Shown here: positions 26,932 through 35,042 of the stretch, one piece after another
How positions within the stretch are numbered: the stretch's first letter is position 1
Layout of the letters: every line of letters begins with the position of its first letter
NCBI GenBank assembly: GCA_963815495.1
Contig: CAWFGW010000006.1
Span: forward strand, 103,433 to 167,432
Direction of reading: 5' to 3'
DNA from: CAWFGW01 sp963815495
Lineage (GTDB): Bacteria; Bacteroidota; Bacteroidia; Cytophagales; JAAEPT01
DNA: 64,000 nucleotides
Notes under the pieces: generated by a model
The model's input: the letters and a program-made list of their open reading frames with translations, nothing else
Told to the model about the DNA's origin: nothing
Databases searched by the model: none
Position numbers and translations under genes: made by a program

Positions 26932-27997
26932 AATTTTATATATAGAAGACTTGAATCCTGGATCAATTATTCATGACTTGAATAGCCAAGGCTTTGAAAT
27001 TAAACATCATATTCCGAAAAGTTTTGAGGAAACCATTAAAGAAGTTGATGGCTATGACCTTCTACTTTTCGATTTTAGACTGACAGAAACTACAGCTATA
27101 TTTGATGCTCCCACAATTGCACAAACATTACGAACAATAAACTCAGAAAAACATAAGGATGTTCCAATAGTGTTAATATCAAGTGAAACAAAAATTAGTG
27201 ATTATTATAAAGATTTAACTAGTCAAGACCTTTTTGATCTTTCTCTTACAAAGGACACTTTACTGAAAAATCTTGACAAATATTCTCAACGATTTATAAG
27301 TTTAATTAAAGCTTATCAAAAAATAAGTGCAGAGAAGTTTGATGTTTTTAGCGTTTTGAATCTATCTATCGAGCGAAATAATAGTCTTGATTATCGAGTA
27401 GTGGAAAAACTCAATCGAGAAATGTTTAGTAATGATGTTTTTGCATTTTCAAGTTTCGTTCTGAACAATTTAATACAAACTATAGGCCCTCTATTGGGAG
27501 AAGATGTATTATCCGCAAGGCTTGGGGTTTCCAAAACATCAAAAGATTGGGAAAAACTTAAAACTATGTTTGATGGTTTCAAATATCAAGGCATTTTTTC
27601 AGATTCATATAACCGCTGGTGGAGTGATGGACTAATAGGTTGGTGGAAAGAAAATAATGATGGTAAGAACACATTGCGAAAACTGAATGCAGAACAGCGA
27701 TTAAAGAGAATAGAGAAAATTACTGGATTATCCCTATCAATTCAAAAACCAGCAAAATATGCTAAAAGTACAAGCTACTGGACAATTTGTAAGGAAACAC
27801 ATTTACCAATAGATCCAATTGATGGTTTAGAATTGTACAAAAAAGATTTATTGGATTGGCAGGACAAAGAATACCTCTCAGTTCAAGCTGGATTAGAGCC
27901 CCAAAGGTTTGATTCATCTACAGGAAAACCTATCTATTTAGAATTCCTTAAACCTATTGAGAAAAATCGTTTAAAATCTATAGCAAAAAGTTTATAA
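26921..27997 (+). CDS. Receiver-domain response regulator with unknown output domain
   Basis: A 358-residue partner of the preceding kinase. Residues 1-125 form a receiver: acidic pair ED at 9-10, hydrophobic strand LLLFDFRL with phospho-acceptor Asp 51, the VLISS strand with a conserved hydroxyl residue, and SLTKD supplying the switch Lys. The phosphorylation site therefore looks intact. The remaining 230 residues match no output domain I know. They are mostly helical with Trp-rich segments (NRWWSDGLIGWWKEN) and a later CKETHLPIDPIDGLELYKKD. There is no obvious DNA-binding helix-turn-helix, so the output may be protein-protein. Overlaps the kinase gene and is followed two bases later by the next frame. 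Confidence 0.8.
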   Translation: MAYKILYIEDLNPGSIIHDLNSQGFEIKHHIPKSFEETIKEVDGYDLLLFDFRLTETTAIFDAPTIAQTLRTINSEKHKDVPIVLISSETKISDYYKDLTSQDLFDLSLTKDTLLKNLDKYSQRFISLIKAYQKISAEKFDVFSVLNLSIERNNSLDYRVVEKLNREMFSNDVFAFSSFVLNNLIQTIGPLLGEDVLSARLGVSKTSKDWEKLKTMFDGFKYQGIFSDSYNRWWSDGLIGWWKENNDGKNTLRKLNAEQRLKRIEKITGLSLSIQKPAKYAKSTSYWTICKETHLPIDPIDGLELYKKDLLDWQDKEYLSVQAGLEPQRFDSSTGKPIYLEFLKPIEKNRLKSIAKSL

Positions 27998-27999
27998 AT

Positions 28000-28710
28000 A
28001 TGAGCAATTGGAATACATATCTATACTCAAGAGATTTATCCGATTTCATTCAACTTATAAGAGATTATGAAGTACCAATGGAAATAACTGAATTGGCCAA
28101 TCTTGACAGTTATTTACAATACAACGGTGACAAATTTCAAGTATCTGTTGAGAATGTTCTTTTCAGTATAGATAAAAAAATTTCTGGTACCATTCCATCA
28201 AACATTGATTATTTGGAAATACTATTTACCCACAAATGCGAAATAAATCCTGAGGTTGATGAAACATCTTACGATCCGACCACATTGTACGATTTTCATC
28301 TTCATATCAAGGGATATGATAATGATATGAAAGAATATGTGAATTGTTGGCATTTAGATAAAAATATTGAGTCTGATACACCTAAATTCACTCACCCTTA
28401 TTATCATTTTCAGGCAGGAGGTAATGAAATTGAAACAGTCTATTCAGGAGATTTAATCTTGTTAGGGGCACCTAGATTGCCACACCCCCCAATGGATTTA
28501 TTTTTAGGTTTTCATTTTATTTTGAATAACTTCTATAGTTCAAAAGATTATGATTTTGTAAATAAACTACTGGAGAATATAACTTATCAAGAAATTATTT
28601 GTAGAGCTCAACTACGTATGTGGGAGAATTATTTTAAGGCATTTTCAGAAAACACACATAATCATTTTACAAGAAAAAATATATTCCCATTATTTATAGA
28701 CAATGAATAA
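28000..28710 (+). CDS. Unknown protein in the kinase-methyltransferase operon
   Basis: A 236-residue protein of no family I recognise. Predicted mixed alpha/beta, acidic, without signal peptide or membrane segment. A His-containing segment (YDFHLHIKGYDND, then NCWHLDKNIE, then THPYYHFQAGG) and APRLPHPPMDLFLGFHFILNNFY are the most distinctive parts. The clustered His residues could bind metal, but no catalytic motif is clear. It starts 2 bases after the receiver gene and overlaps the methyltransferase gene by 8 bases, so it is almost certainly co-expressed and functionally linked. Confidence 0.75.
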   Translation: MSNWNTYLYSRDLSDFIQLIRDYEVPMEITELANLDSYLQYNGDKFQVSVENVLFSIDKKISGTIPSNIDYLEILFTHKCEINPEVDETSYDPTTLYDFHLHIKGYDNDMKEYVNCWHLDKNIESDTPKFTHPYYHFQAGGNEIETVYSGDLILLGAPRLPHPPMDLFLGFHFILNNFYSSKDYDFVNKLLENITYQEIICRAQLRMWENYFKAFSENTHNHFTRKNIFPLFIDNE

Positions 28711-30613
28711 AAGTGTATTTACATATTTAAGCTCTTATTCTACTGATCCAATTAAAGTTAATAGGTTGATAGTGTCTGCTTATTTATATTCAAACAATAT
28801 TAAGAATTTTAATAATCGATACATCAAAAACTTTGAAATAAATGAGAATGATCACGATTATGAATCATTTCGCAATTTTTTAATGATTGAAACAATTAAA
28901 TCTTTTGAGCAACTAATAGAGTTATTTGAGTTTGTTATTTCACCAAGTGATAAAATTATAAATGGTGCGGTTTATACTCCTGAATATATTCGGGAAAGTA
29001 TAGTTGGTGAAACGTTAAATACAAAAACCCTTGATGAAAATACTAAAATATGCGACCCAGCATGTGGATGTTCAGGTTTTCTTCTTACAGCTACCAAATG
29101 GCTAAGAAATAATACCTCATTAACATTCAAAGAGATTTTTAGAAACTACATCTATGGTCTTGATATTGAAGAATATTCTATAACAAGGTCAAAAATCCTT
29201 CTTACTCTTCTTGCTTTGTCAGAAGGAGAGGATGAGAAAGAATTCACTTTCAACCTGTATAAAGGAAACGCATTAGATTTTCAATGGAGTGGAAAAATCA
29301 AAGATTTTAGTGGTTTTCAGGTTGTACTTGGTAACCCTCCATATGTCTGCTCTAGAAATATGGATGATAAGACAAGAGAGCTTATAGGAAACTGGGAAGT
29401 TGCTAAAACTGGTCATCCGGATTTATATATTCCCTTTTTTCAATTGGGATATGAAAACCTAGCTAAAAATGGGGTTTTAGGATTTATTACCGTGAACACA
29501 TTTATTAAAAGTGTAAATGGTAGAGCATTAAGAGACTATTTTTCAAAAAATGATGTGAATTTGAAGATTATTAATTTCGGAGGAGAACAACTTTTTAAAA
29601 GCCGAAATACATATACATGCATATGTTATCTGAAAAAGAATAAAGGAGAAATTAGGTACAAAAAAATATTATCCGCTCAATTATCATCATTGAAGGAAAA
29701 AGATTTTTATGATTTTAATTACAAAGAATTAAACAATCACGATGGATGGAATCTAGTTGATTCAAAAAAGAAAAGTGAATACATCAAACAAGTTGAGACT
29801 ATTGGTAGACCATTTAAAGACTTGTTTATTACAAAAAACGGTATAGCTACTCTTATGAATCATGTCTATAAATTTACCCCTATAGCGGAGGATATTAACT
29901 TTTTTTACTTGAAAACAAAAAATGGTAGGGAATACGCAATAGAAAAAGGAATATGCAGAGCCATAGTTAATGCCAATAAAATACACTCAAATGCGGACTT
30001 AGAGCTAAATCAAGAAAGAATAATTTTCCCTTACACACAACAAAATAATGAAACTAAAATTATTGGGGAGGAGGACTTTATATCCGAATTCCCACAAGCT
30101 TATGAATATTTAAAAGATCATAAAAATGATTTAAAAACCAGAGATAAAGGAAAAAAAGAGTACGAACAATGGTATGCTTATGGAAGAAGGCAATCAATGG
30201 ATATCAATGCTTATAAGCTTTTTTTTCCGCATATCAGTGAAAAGCCATCTTTCGTAATATCAACAGATAAAGACTTGTTATTTTATAATGGTATTGCTGC
30301 AATTTCAAATGATTTATTTGAACTAAAAGTCCTTCAGCGTATAATGGAATCGGATATTTTTTTTGATTACATACGAAATAACACTAAGGACTACGCTTCT
30401 GGGTATATATCCATGAGCAGAAATTACATAAAAAATTTCGGGGTTTGTAATCTCACAACTGATGAAAAAAAGTCTCTATTATTGAGCAAAGACCCGAACA
30501 GTTTTTTACGACAGTTCTATGGCTTAGAAGGGAATGTATCCAAGAAACGAAAATATTCGATTTCCCCAACCATTTTACCAAATGTAGCAGATTCAAAAGT
30601 TGATTATAATTGA
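28703..30613 (+). CDS. Adenine-specific DNA methyltransferase, Eco57I/TaqI-like
   Basis: A 636-residue N6-adenine methyltransferase. The SAM-binding motif I is CDPACGCSGFLL (about 115-126) and catalytic motif IV is NPPYV (about 211-215). A C-terminal TaqI-like target-recognition region (about 370-620) includes NGIATLMNHVYKF and NDLFELKVLQRIM. The N-terminal part before motif I is only about 110 residues and shows no PD-(D/E)xK nuclease, so unlike type IIG enzymes it is probably a methyltransferase alone. It lies at the end of an overlapping operon with a kinase and receiver rather than beside an endonuclease gene. This suggests methylation marks self DNA or is controlled by the signalling pair. 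Confidence 0.88.
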   Translation: MNKSVFTYLSSYSTDPIKVNRLIVSAYLYSNNIKNFNNRYIKNFEINENDHDYESFRNFLMIETIKSFEQLIELFEFVISPSDKIINGAVYTPEYIRESIVGETLNTKTLDENTKICDPACGCSGFLLTATKWLRNNTSLTFKEIFRNYIYGLDIEEYSITRSKILLTLLALSEGEDEKEFTFNLYKGNALDFQWSGKIKDFSGFQVVLGNPPYVCSRNMDDKTRELIGNWEVAKTGHPDLYIPFFQLGYENLAKNGVLGFITVNTFIKSVNGRALRDYFSKNDVNLKIINFGGEQLFKSRNTYTCICYLKKNKGEIRYKKILSAQLSSLKEKDFYDFNYKELNNHDGWNLVDSKKKSEYIKQVETIGRPFKDLFITKNGIATLMNHVYKFTPIAEDINFFYLKTKNGREYAIEKGICRAIVNANKIHSNADLELNQERIIFPYTQQNNETKIIGEEDFISEFPQAYEYLKDHKNDLKTRDKGKKEYEQWYAYGRRQSMDINAYKLFFPHISEKPSFVISTDKDLLFYNGIAAISNDLFELKVLQRIMESDIFFDYIRNNTKDYASGYISMSRNYIKNFGVCNLTTDEKKSLLLSKDPNSFLRQFYGLEGNVSKKRKYSISPTILPNVADSKVDYN

Positions 30614-30728
30614 ACCGATGGCCTAAATACCGACCTCCATCCATGATAGACCTATAAAACAGCATTCATAATGTCTGATAATCACATAAATCGAGCAGGG
30701 GACTTCTTCTTTTAATCAAGCATAAAAC

Positions 30729-30971
30729 ATGAAAAACATCCTAAAACTACACGAAGCTATAGCGGTAGTATTACTGAAACAGCCTCAAAGAAGCGCAACA
30801 TTAGAAGATATCTGTAAAGAAATTATTCGGAGAAAGCTTTATTTTAAAAAGAATGGTGAGCCGGTTTCTACCAAACAAATTCGCTTACGCACACATCCAA
30901 AAACAAACGCGGGGAAATTTTATAGTCATCTTTTTACGTTTTCTGAGCCTAACGTGGTAAAGTTACTTTGA
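30729..30971 (+). CDS. Small winged-helix (HARE-HTH-like) protein
   Basis: An 80-residue basic protein. The opening MKNILKLHEAIAVVLLKQPQRSATLEDICKEI, followed by a basic recognition-like segment (STKQIRLRTHPKTNAGKFYSHLF), fits the small HARE-HTH-like winged-helix proteins often found beside restriction-modification genes. It lies 115 bases after the methyltransferase gene on the same strand and may bind DNA or modulate the system. Assignment is by pattern and moderately certain. Confidence 0.6.
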   Translation: MKNILKLHEAIAVVLLKQPQRSATLEDICKEIIRRKLYFKKNGEPVSTKQIRLRTHPKTNAGKFYSHLFTFSEPNVVKLL

Positions 30972-31008
30972 TAGTATGTTAAATAGGATTCCGTGCTTCG
31001 ATGGGGAG

Positions 31009-31029
31009 ATTCCGCATCAAGTGCGGAAT
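31009..31029. terminator. Hairpin between convergent genes
   Basis: ATTCCGCA - TCAAG - TGCGGAAT, a perfect 8-bp stem between the plus-strand winged-helix gene and the minus-strand PLDc_N gene. It may act as a bidirectional terminator, although T tails are weak. Confidence 0.5.
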
Positions 31030-31089
31030 GTCGTTTGGAGGATGGCTTTATAGAGTAGGGGGCAACAGTTTGTTCAAACCGAAAATTTA

Positions 31090-31299
31090 TCAATCATGAT
31101 GTTTACGGTGGGAGCTTTTTTTACCGATGAATAAATAAACCAACGCACCAATAATAGGAAAGATAATCACCACCACAAGCCAAAGCATTTTAGAGCCGCT
31201 GCCGCTAAATGCTCCTTTTACAATATCAGCAATGGCATAAATCCAAAGTCCTAAAGCAATAGCACCTAATATCAACAATGCAATTCCAAATTCTTCCAT
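31090..31299 (-). CDS. PLDc_N domain small membrane protein
   Basis: A 69-residue protein with two transmembrane helices (about 5-28 and 38-60) separated by the short GSGSKMLW turn, then IIFPIIGALVYLFIGKK. This matches the phospholipase D N-terminal (PLDc_N) membrane module that also occurs alone. No catalytic domain is present. A basic His-rich tail (SSHRKHHD) follows. Role unknown, probably membrane-associated. It does not belong to the flanking defence operons by orientation. Confidence 0.8.
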   Translation of the reverse strand: MEEFGIALLILGAIALGLWIYAIADIVKGAFSGSGSKMLWLVVVIIFPIIGALVYLFIGKKSSHRKHHD

Positions 31300-31512
31300 A
31301 ATTCTTAATTTTTAAAGTGTTAAATAACTAAGTTATGAATTGGAGTTGTAGATAACCAGTACCTGAGGAAAAAGTCTACAGCTTTAGAAATAGGGCTACT
31401 TATGCAATAATGAAATAATGCTATTTCTAATTGATTTAATGTCGTTTCAGCAACTTATATTATTATGTTAAATAGGCTTTTAGTTTTTTTTATGGTTAAA
31501 AATAATTATGTT

Positions 31513-31548
31513 AATAGTTCCATAATAAGTGGAACTATTATAATTTTG
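31513..31548 (+). promoter_or_regulatory. Palindromic operator and -7 box of the higBA operon
   Basis: AATAGTTCCA and TGGAACTATT are perfect 10-base inverted arms with a 7-base spacer (31513-31539). They are followed directly by TAATTTTG (31541-31548), which fits the Bacteroidota TAnnTTTG -7 box. This lies about 20 bases before the GTG of higB. The position is ideal for repression by the HigA antitoxin, as in other type II toxin-antitoxin operons. Confidence 0.65.
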
Positions 31549-31569
31549 TAACGTTCATTATATCGTAGC

Positions 31570-31932
31570 GTGAGAATAATTGGATTAAAACATCTAACGA
31601 AATTAAAGAAAAAGAATATTGGCAATATCAAGCTGGTGAAAGCTATAGATAGATTAATCTCTGATATTAAGAAGTTTCCAAAAGGAGACGAGTTTCTGGA
31701 AATAAGAGAAGATGCGGACTGTGTTCATAATGAAGGTTTTTACTTCTTTGACATTAATATTCACCGAACAATGATCTTGATTGAATATGTTGAAATAGAA
31801 GAAGATAATAAAGATGAAATGGATATCGCTAATGTTCTATGGGCGGGTTCACATGATGAGTATGAACGAACATTTCAAAACAATAAAAACACCATTAACA
31901 AATGGTTGAAAAATAAAGGGTGTATTGATTAA
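31570..31932 (+). CDS. higB: HigB-family toxin (RelE-fold mRNA interferase)
   Basis: A 120-residue protein of the type II HigB toxin family. The segment VLWAGSHDEYERTFQNNKNTINKWL is the hallmark C-terminus of this group. The upstream beta strands (EFLEIREDADCVHNE, RTMILIEYVEI) fit the compact RelE-like fold that cleaves mRNA at the ribosome. The start is GTG (31570), supported by the conserved MRIIG opening. It is the first gene of a pair, with a palindromic operator just upstream, and its stop adjoins the antitoxin start. Toxin-first order is typical for higBA. Confidence 0.82.
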   Translation: MRIIGLKHLTKLKKKNIGNIKLVKAIDRLISDIKKFPKGDEFLEIREDADCVHNEGFYFFDINIHRTMILIEYVEIEEDNKDEMDIANVLWAGSHDEYERTFQNNKNTINKWLKNKGCID

Positions 31933-32507
31933 TGAGTTTTCAAATGGAAAAATTTAACATAAATAACATATTAAAAATTACCAGCATTGATAACGAATTT
32001 GAACTAGAACAAGCAAATTCATTATTCAATAAGTTGAGGGTAATGATTAAAGATGATTCTTCTTTAAAACCATTAAGAAGCCACTTAGCTGATCTAATTG
32101 AACTATACGAAGAAGAACATTGGTCTGATGAAGAACAAGTTACTGACAAAATACTTGAAGAAAGTACACGTGCTGAAAAGCTAATTCAATATCAGAATGA
32201 ATTAATAGCAAATAGAAAAGAACGTATTAGAAAAGCATTAAAGAAGAAAGGGTTAATACAAAACGATCTAGCGCTTATTTTAGGACATAGAAAGAATTAT
32301 ATGTCTGAATTGATTAATGGATTAAGACCATTTTCACAAGAAGACCTTATTATTATCCATCGAATACTAGGAATCAAGTTTGAACATTTAATAATCCCAG
32401 TTATAAAAGAAAAAGTTGCGGTAAGACTTCGTTCAATAATAAAAGAACTGAATAAACCTCAATTAAAATTAAAAGGAACAGATTTAAAACTGGAAATGAT
32501 TGCCTAA
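31932..32507 (+). CDS. higA: HigA-family antitoxin with XRE helix-turn-helix
   Basis: A 191-residue protein starting on the last base of the toxin stop codon. The N-terminal half (about 1-90) is acidic and probably wraps and neutralises HigB. The second half has an XRE-type helix-turn-helix (about 95-150: IRKALKKKGLIQNDLALILGHRKNYMSELINGLRPFSQEDLIIIHRILGI). It should both block the toxin and repress the operon through the palindrome at 31513. A basic tail follows. Longer than the smallest HigA proteins, but the arrangement is common in Bacteroidota. Confidence 0.85.
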   Translation: MSFQMEKFNINNILKITSIDNEFELEQANSLFNKLRVMIKDDSSLKPLRSHLADLIELYEEEHWSDEEQVTDKILEESTRAEKLIQYQNELIANRKERIRKALKKKGLIQNDLALILGHRKNYMSELINGLRPFSQEDLIIIHRILGIKFEHLIIPVIKEKVAVRLRSIIKELNKPQLKLKGTDLKLEMIA

Positions 32508-32730
32508 TTTAAAAAAATGCTGACCCGATCCATTATCCGTATTTTTACATAGACTCATGTGTTGAGCAATGATTCATTTTAACATAACATCGGTTGTTAT
32601 AGCACTGGCGTGATTTTAAATTATTATTTGCGAGCCGTACAGGATTTTTAATATGAATTATATATAATGATTTCGTCTAAGCGATCCGTGATTCCCTTAA
32701 CTAACGGACGTTATTGCACTTGAAGCAGTT
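32508..32730. other. Intergenic region, no gene seen
   Basis: The left part of a roughly 560-base gap after higA. No frame with recognisable content and no terminator hairpin could be supported. Confidence 0.45.
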
Positions 32731-32812
32731 TATTAAAAAACGCAAAGAACTGCCAGTTTGGTGTATCAAAAAACGCAAATTCATAACTTTCGGTGTATTA
32801 AAAATCGCAATT
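32731..32812 (+). repeat. Three direct repeats, TATYAAAAAWCGCAA, at 33-base spacing
   Basis: Units begin at 32731, 32764 and 32796. Units 1 and 2 share TAT-AAAAAACGCAA and the tail TTGGTG/TCGGTG; unit 3 is TATTAAAAATCGCAA. Spacings of 33 and 32 bases equal about three helical turns. There are too few and too divergent copies for a CRISPR. They lie 260-340 bases upstream of the nuclease-WYL operon and could be regulator sites or the remains of an iterated element. Confidence 0.55.
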
Positions 32813-33071
32813 TTTACTTCTATCACTTTTTAACTGGAATAAAATTTCCAGCGTCAAATAGAAACCCTTTCCAACAGCAATACTTTTAATACTTGCTATC
32901 AGAATTCATTCTGAATCTCATTCTCAATTATTGAGGTAATCTTTTTCTCTATCTGTCTATTATTGTATTTAAGCTTTTATCTTAAAAAGAATAAACAAAA
33001 TGAGAGTTTGTACTTGTAATTTGTTGAAAACAAGTAAATTTAAATAGTGGTTAACTCTTATTGATTTTTAC
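32813..33071. other. Probable promoter region of the DUF2779 gene
   Basis: AT-rich DNA without a gene, immediately upstream of 33072. No confident -7/-33 pair was assigned. Confidence 0.4.
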
Positions 33072-35042
33072 ATGAAAGTACTAACTAAATCACGATTCAA
33101 GCTAGGACTTGAATGTCCAAACAAACTTTTCTATACTCAAAAGGAAGAATATCCGAGTACTAAGAAGGAAGATACTTTTTTAGAATCATTAGCACAAGGT
33201 GGATTCCAAGTGGAAGAACTTGCCAGAATACATTATCCTGATGGTATTTTGATTGAAGGTAATGATTGGGACTACGGACTTTTATGGAATCAAACTCTTG
33301 AATTACTTAAAAATGAAAACGTTATCATTTACGAAGCAGCGTTTTTAATAGAAGGGTTATTCGTCCGCACTGATATTTTAGTGAAAAGAGGAGCAAATAT
33401 TGAATTGATAGAGGTTAAAGCTAAATCATTCGATCCTGATGACGATTATCTTTTTATTGGAAAAAGGGGAGGGATGGTTAGTGACTGGAAGCCTTATTTA
33501 TTTGATATCGCATTTCAAAAACATGTTGTAGGCTTATGTTTTCCAGAATGGAAGGTACAATCATTTATCATGATGGCAGATAAGTCAAAAAAAGCAAGTA
33601 TTAATGGTCTTAATCAGCTTTTTAGAATTAGCAACAAGGTGGAAAATAGGACAGGAATAGAAAAAAAGGTAGACTCGATAGAGGAAGTAGGAACTCCAAT
33701 ATTGGGAAGAAAAAATGTTTCATCAATTGTTAAGGATATTGAAGAAGAAAAGTATCGGTACTATGATAATTTAGGCTTTAAAGAGTCTATTTCCATGTTT
33801 AAAGATTTGTACATGGGAGACATATACGCCAACTGGCCTACATCTTACAGTATGTGTAAGAACTGTGAATATCGATGTAGTGATAGTGAAAGAAATATAG
33901 GGCTAAAATCTGGGTTTCGAGAATGTTTCATTAAACAACATAATTGGACTCATGCTGACTTTAGCCGACCCAATATTTTTGATATATACGATTTTAGAAA
34001 AGGAACTGCCCTTATGAATGAAGGGATTTTATTTAAGTCTCAATTGACTAAAGAGAATATTGGCTTTAAACCAGATCATAAGATATTAACTACTTCCCAT
34101 AGACAGTGGTTGCAAATAGAAAAGGAAGTAATTAATGACCATTCAATATTTGTTGACCCTATTGGATTAAAAAATGAAATAGAAAAGTGGCAGTATCCGT
34201 TGCACTTTATTGATTTCGAAACTAGTGCTGTGGCATTGCCCTTTAACATTGGTTTGGCACCATATGAGCAAGTTGCTTTTCAATTTTCCCATCACAAGTA
34301 CAATAATGACAAAAGTGTTGAACATTATAATCAATACATAAACACCGAAGCAGGCTTATTTCCAAATTTTGAATTTATCAGAAGTTTAAAAAGGAGTTTA
34401 GAGATTGATAGTGGAACCATTCTCAGGTATTCCAATCATGAAAACACTATACTCAATGCCATCTATAATCAACTTCATGAATCGAATGAACAGGATAAGG
34501 AAGAATTAATGTTATTCATACAATCTATCTCTCACTCTACGAAAAGCAGTTCGTTTAATTGGAAGGGAGATCGTGATATGGTAGACCTATGGGAGATAGA
34601 AAAGAAATATTACTACAACCCTCTAACAAAAGGGTCTAACTCTATAAAAGCTGTATTACCAGCAGCTTTGAACTCAAGTAAGTATTTAAAACAAAAGTAT
34701 AGTAATCCGATAGGTCAAATTGATGTAACAAGCAAAAACCTACCAACTGATCATATTTGGATTCAAATGAGTGGCAACACAGTGATAAACCCTTATGATT
34801 TATTACCATCTGTATTTGAAAGTTGGAGCGAAGAACAATTAGAGCAGACCTTATCGGAAATTGAAGATATTGCAAATGGAGGAGCCGCATTGATAGCCTA
34901 TAGTAAGTTGCAGTATGTGGATATGAGTGAAAATGAGAGAAGTGAAATAGTTCACGCTTTGCTGAAATACTGTGAACTCGATACTTTAGCTATGGTTATG
35001 ATTTTCGAACATTTTATGGAACTAATTGATGCCGAAAAATAA
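33072..35042 (+). CDS. DUF2779 protein: Cas4-like nuclease domain joined to a DEDD exonuclease-like domain
   Basis: A 656-residue two-domain protein. The N-terminal half resembles Cas4/RecB-type PD-(D/E)xK nucleases: KLGLECPNKLFYTQ with an early Cys (about 15), the Glu-x-Lys motif LIEVKAKS (about 117), and a cluster of Cys residues (CKNCEYRC and a further Cys near 285-305) suited to an iron-sulfur cluster. The C-terminal DUF2779 half has RNase H-like DEDD signatures: LHFIDFETSAV (D-x-E, about 382), a middle segment with SNHENTILNAI, and YCELDTLAMVMIFEHF near the C-terminus. It could therefore process nucleic acid with two active sites. The WYL regulator gene overlaps its 3' end by 14 bases, linking the two. 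Confidence 0.85.
   Translation: MKVLTKSRFKLGLECPNKLFYTQKEEYPSTKKEDTFLESLAQGGFQVEELARIHYPDGILIEGNDWDYGLLWNQTLELLKNENVIIYEAAFLIEGLFVRTDILVKRGANIELIEVKAKSFDPDDDYLFIGKRGGMVSDWKPYLFDIAFQKHVVGLCFPEWKVQSFIMMADKSKKASINGLNQLFRISNKVENRTGIEKKVDSIEEVGTPILGRKNVSSIVKDIEEEKYRYYDNLGFKESISMFKDLYMGDIYANWPTSYSMCKNCEYRCSDSERNIGLKSGFRECFIKQHNWTHADFSRPNIFDIYDFRKGTALMNEGILFKSQLTKENIGFKPDHKILTTSHRQWLQIEKEVINDHSIFVDPIGLKNEIEKWQYPLHFIDFETSAVALPFNIGLAPYEQVAFQFSHHKYNNDKSVEHYNQYINTEAGLFPNFEFIRSLKRSLEIDSGTILRYSNHENTILNAIYNQLHESNEQDKEELMLFIQSISHSTKSSSFNWKGDRDMVDLWEIEKKYYYNPLTKGSNSIKAVLPAALNSSKYLKQKYSNPIGQIDVTSKNLPTDHIWIQMSGNTVINPYDLLPSVFESWSEEQLEQTLSEIEDIANGGAALIAYSKLQYVDMSENERSEIVHALLKYCELDTLAMVMIFEHFMELIDAEK

Noticed and set aside
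24610..30613. Assignment to Detocs, BREX or DISARM
   Set aside because: Detocs needs a characteristic effector-bearing receiver set, and BREX and DISARM need their core ATPase, helicase and other genes; none is present. Similarity is limited to kinase/receiver or methyltransferase parts.
28703..30613. Type IIG restriction enzyme
   Set aside because: The N-terminal segment before motif I is only about 110 residues and has no PD-(D/E)xK motif.
32731..32812. CRISPR array
   Set aside because: Only three divergent units with AT-rich, similar spacers and no cas genes; Cas4-like homology in the next gene belongs to DUF2779.
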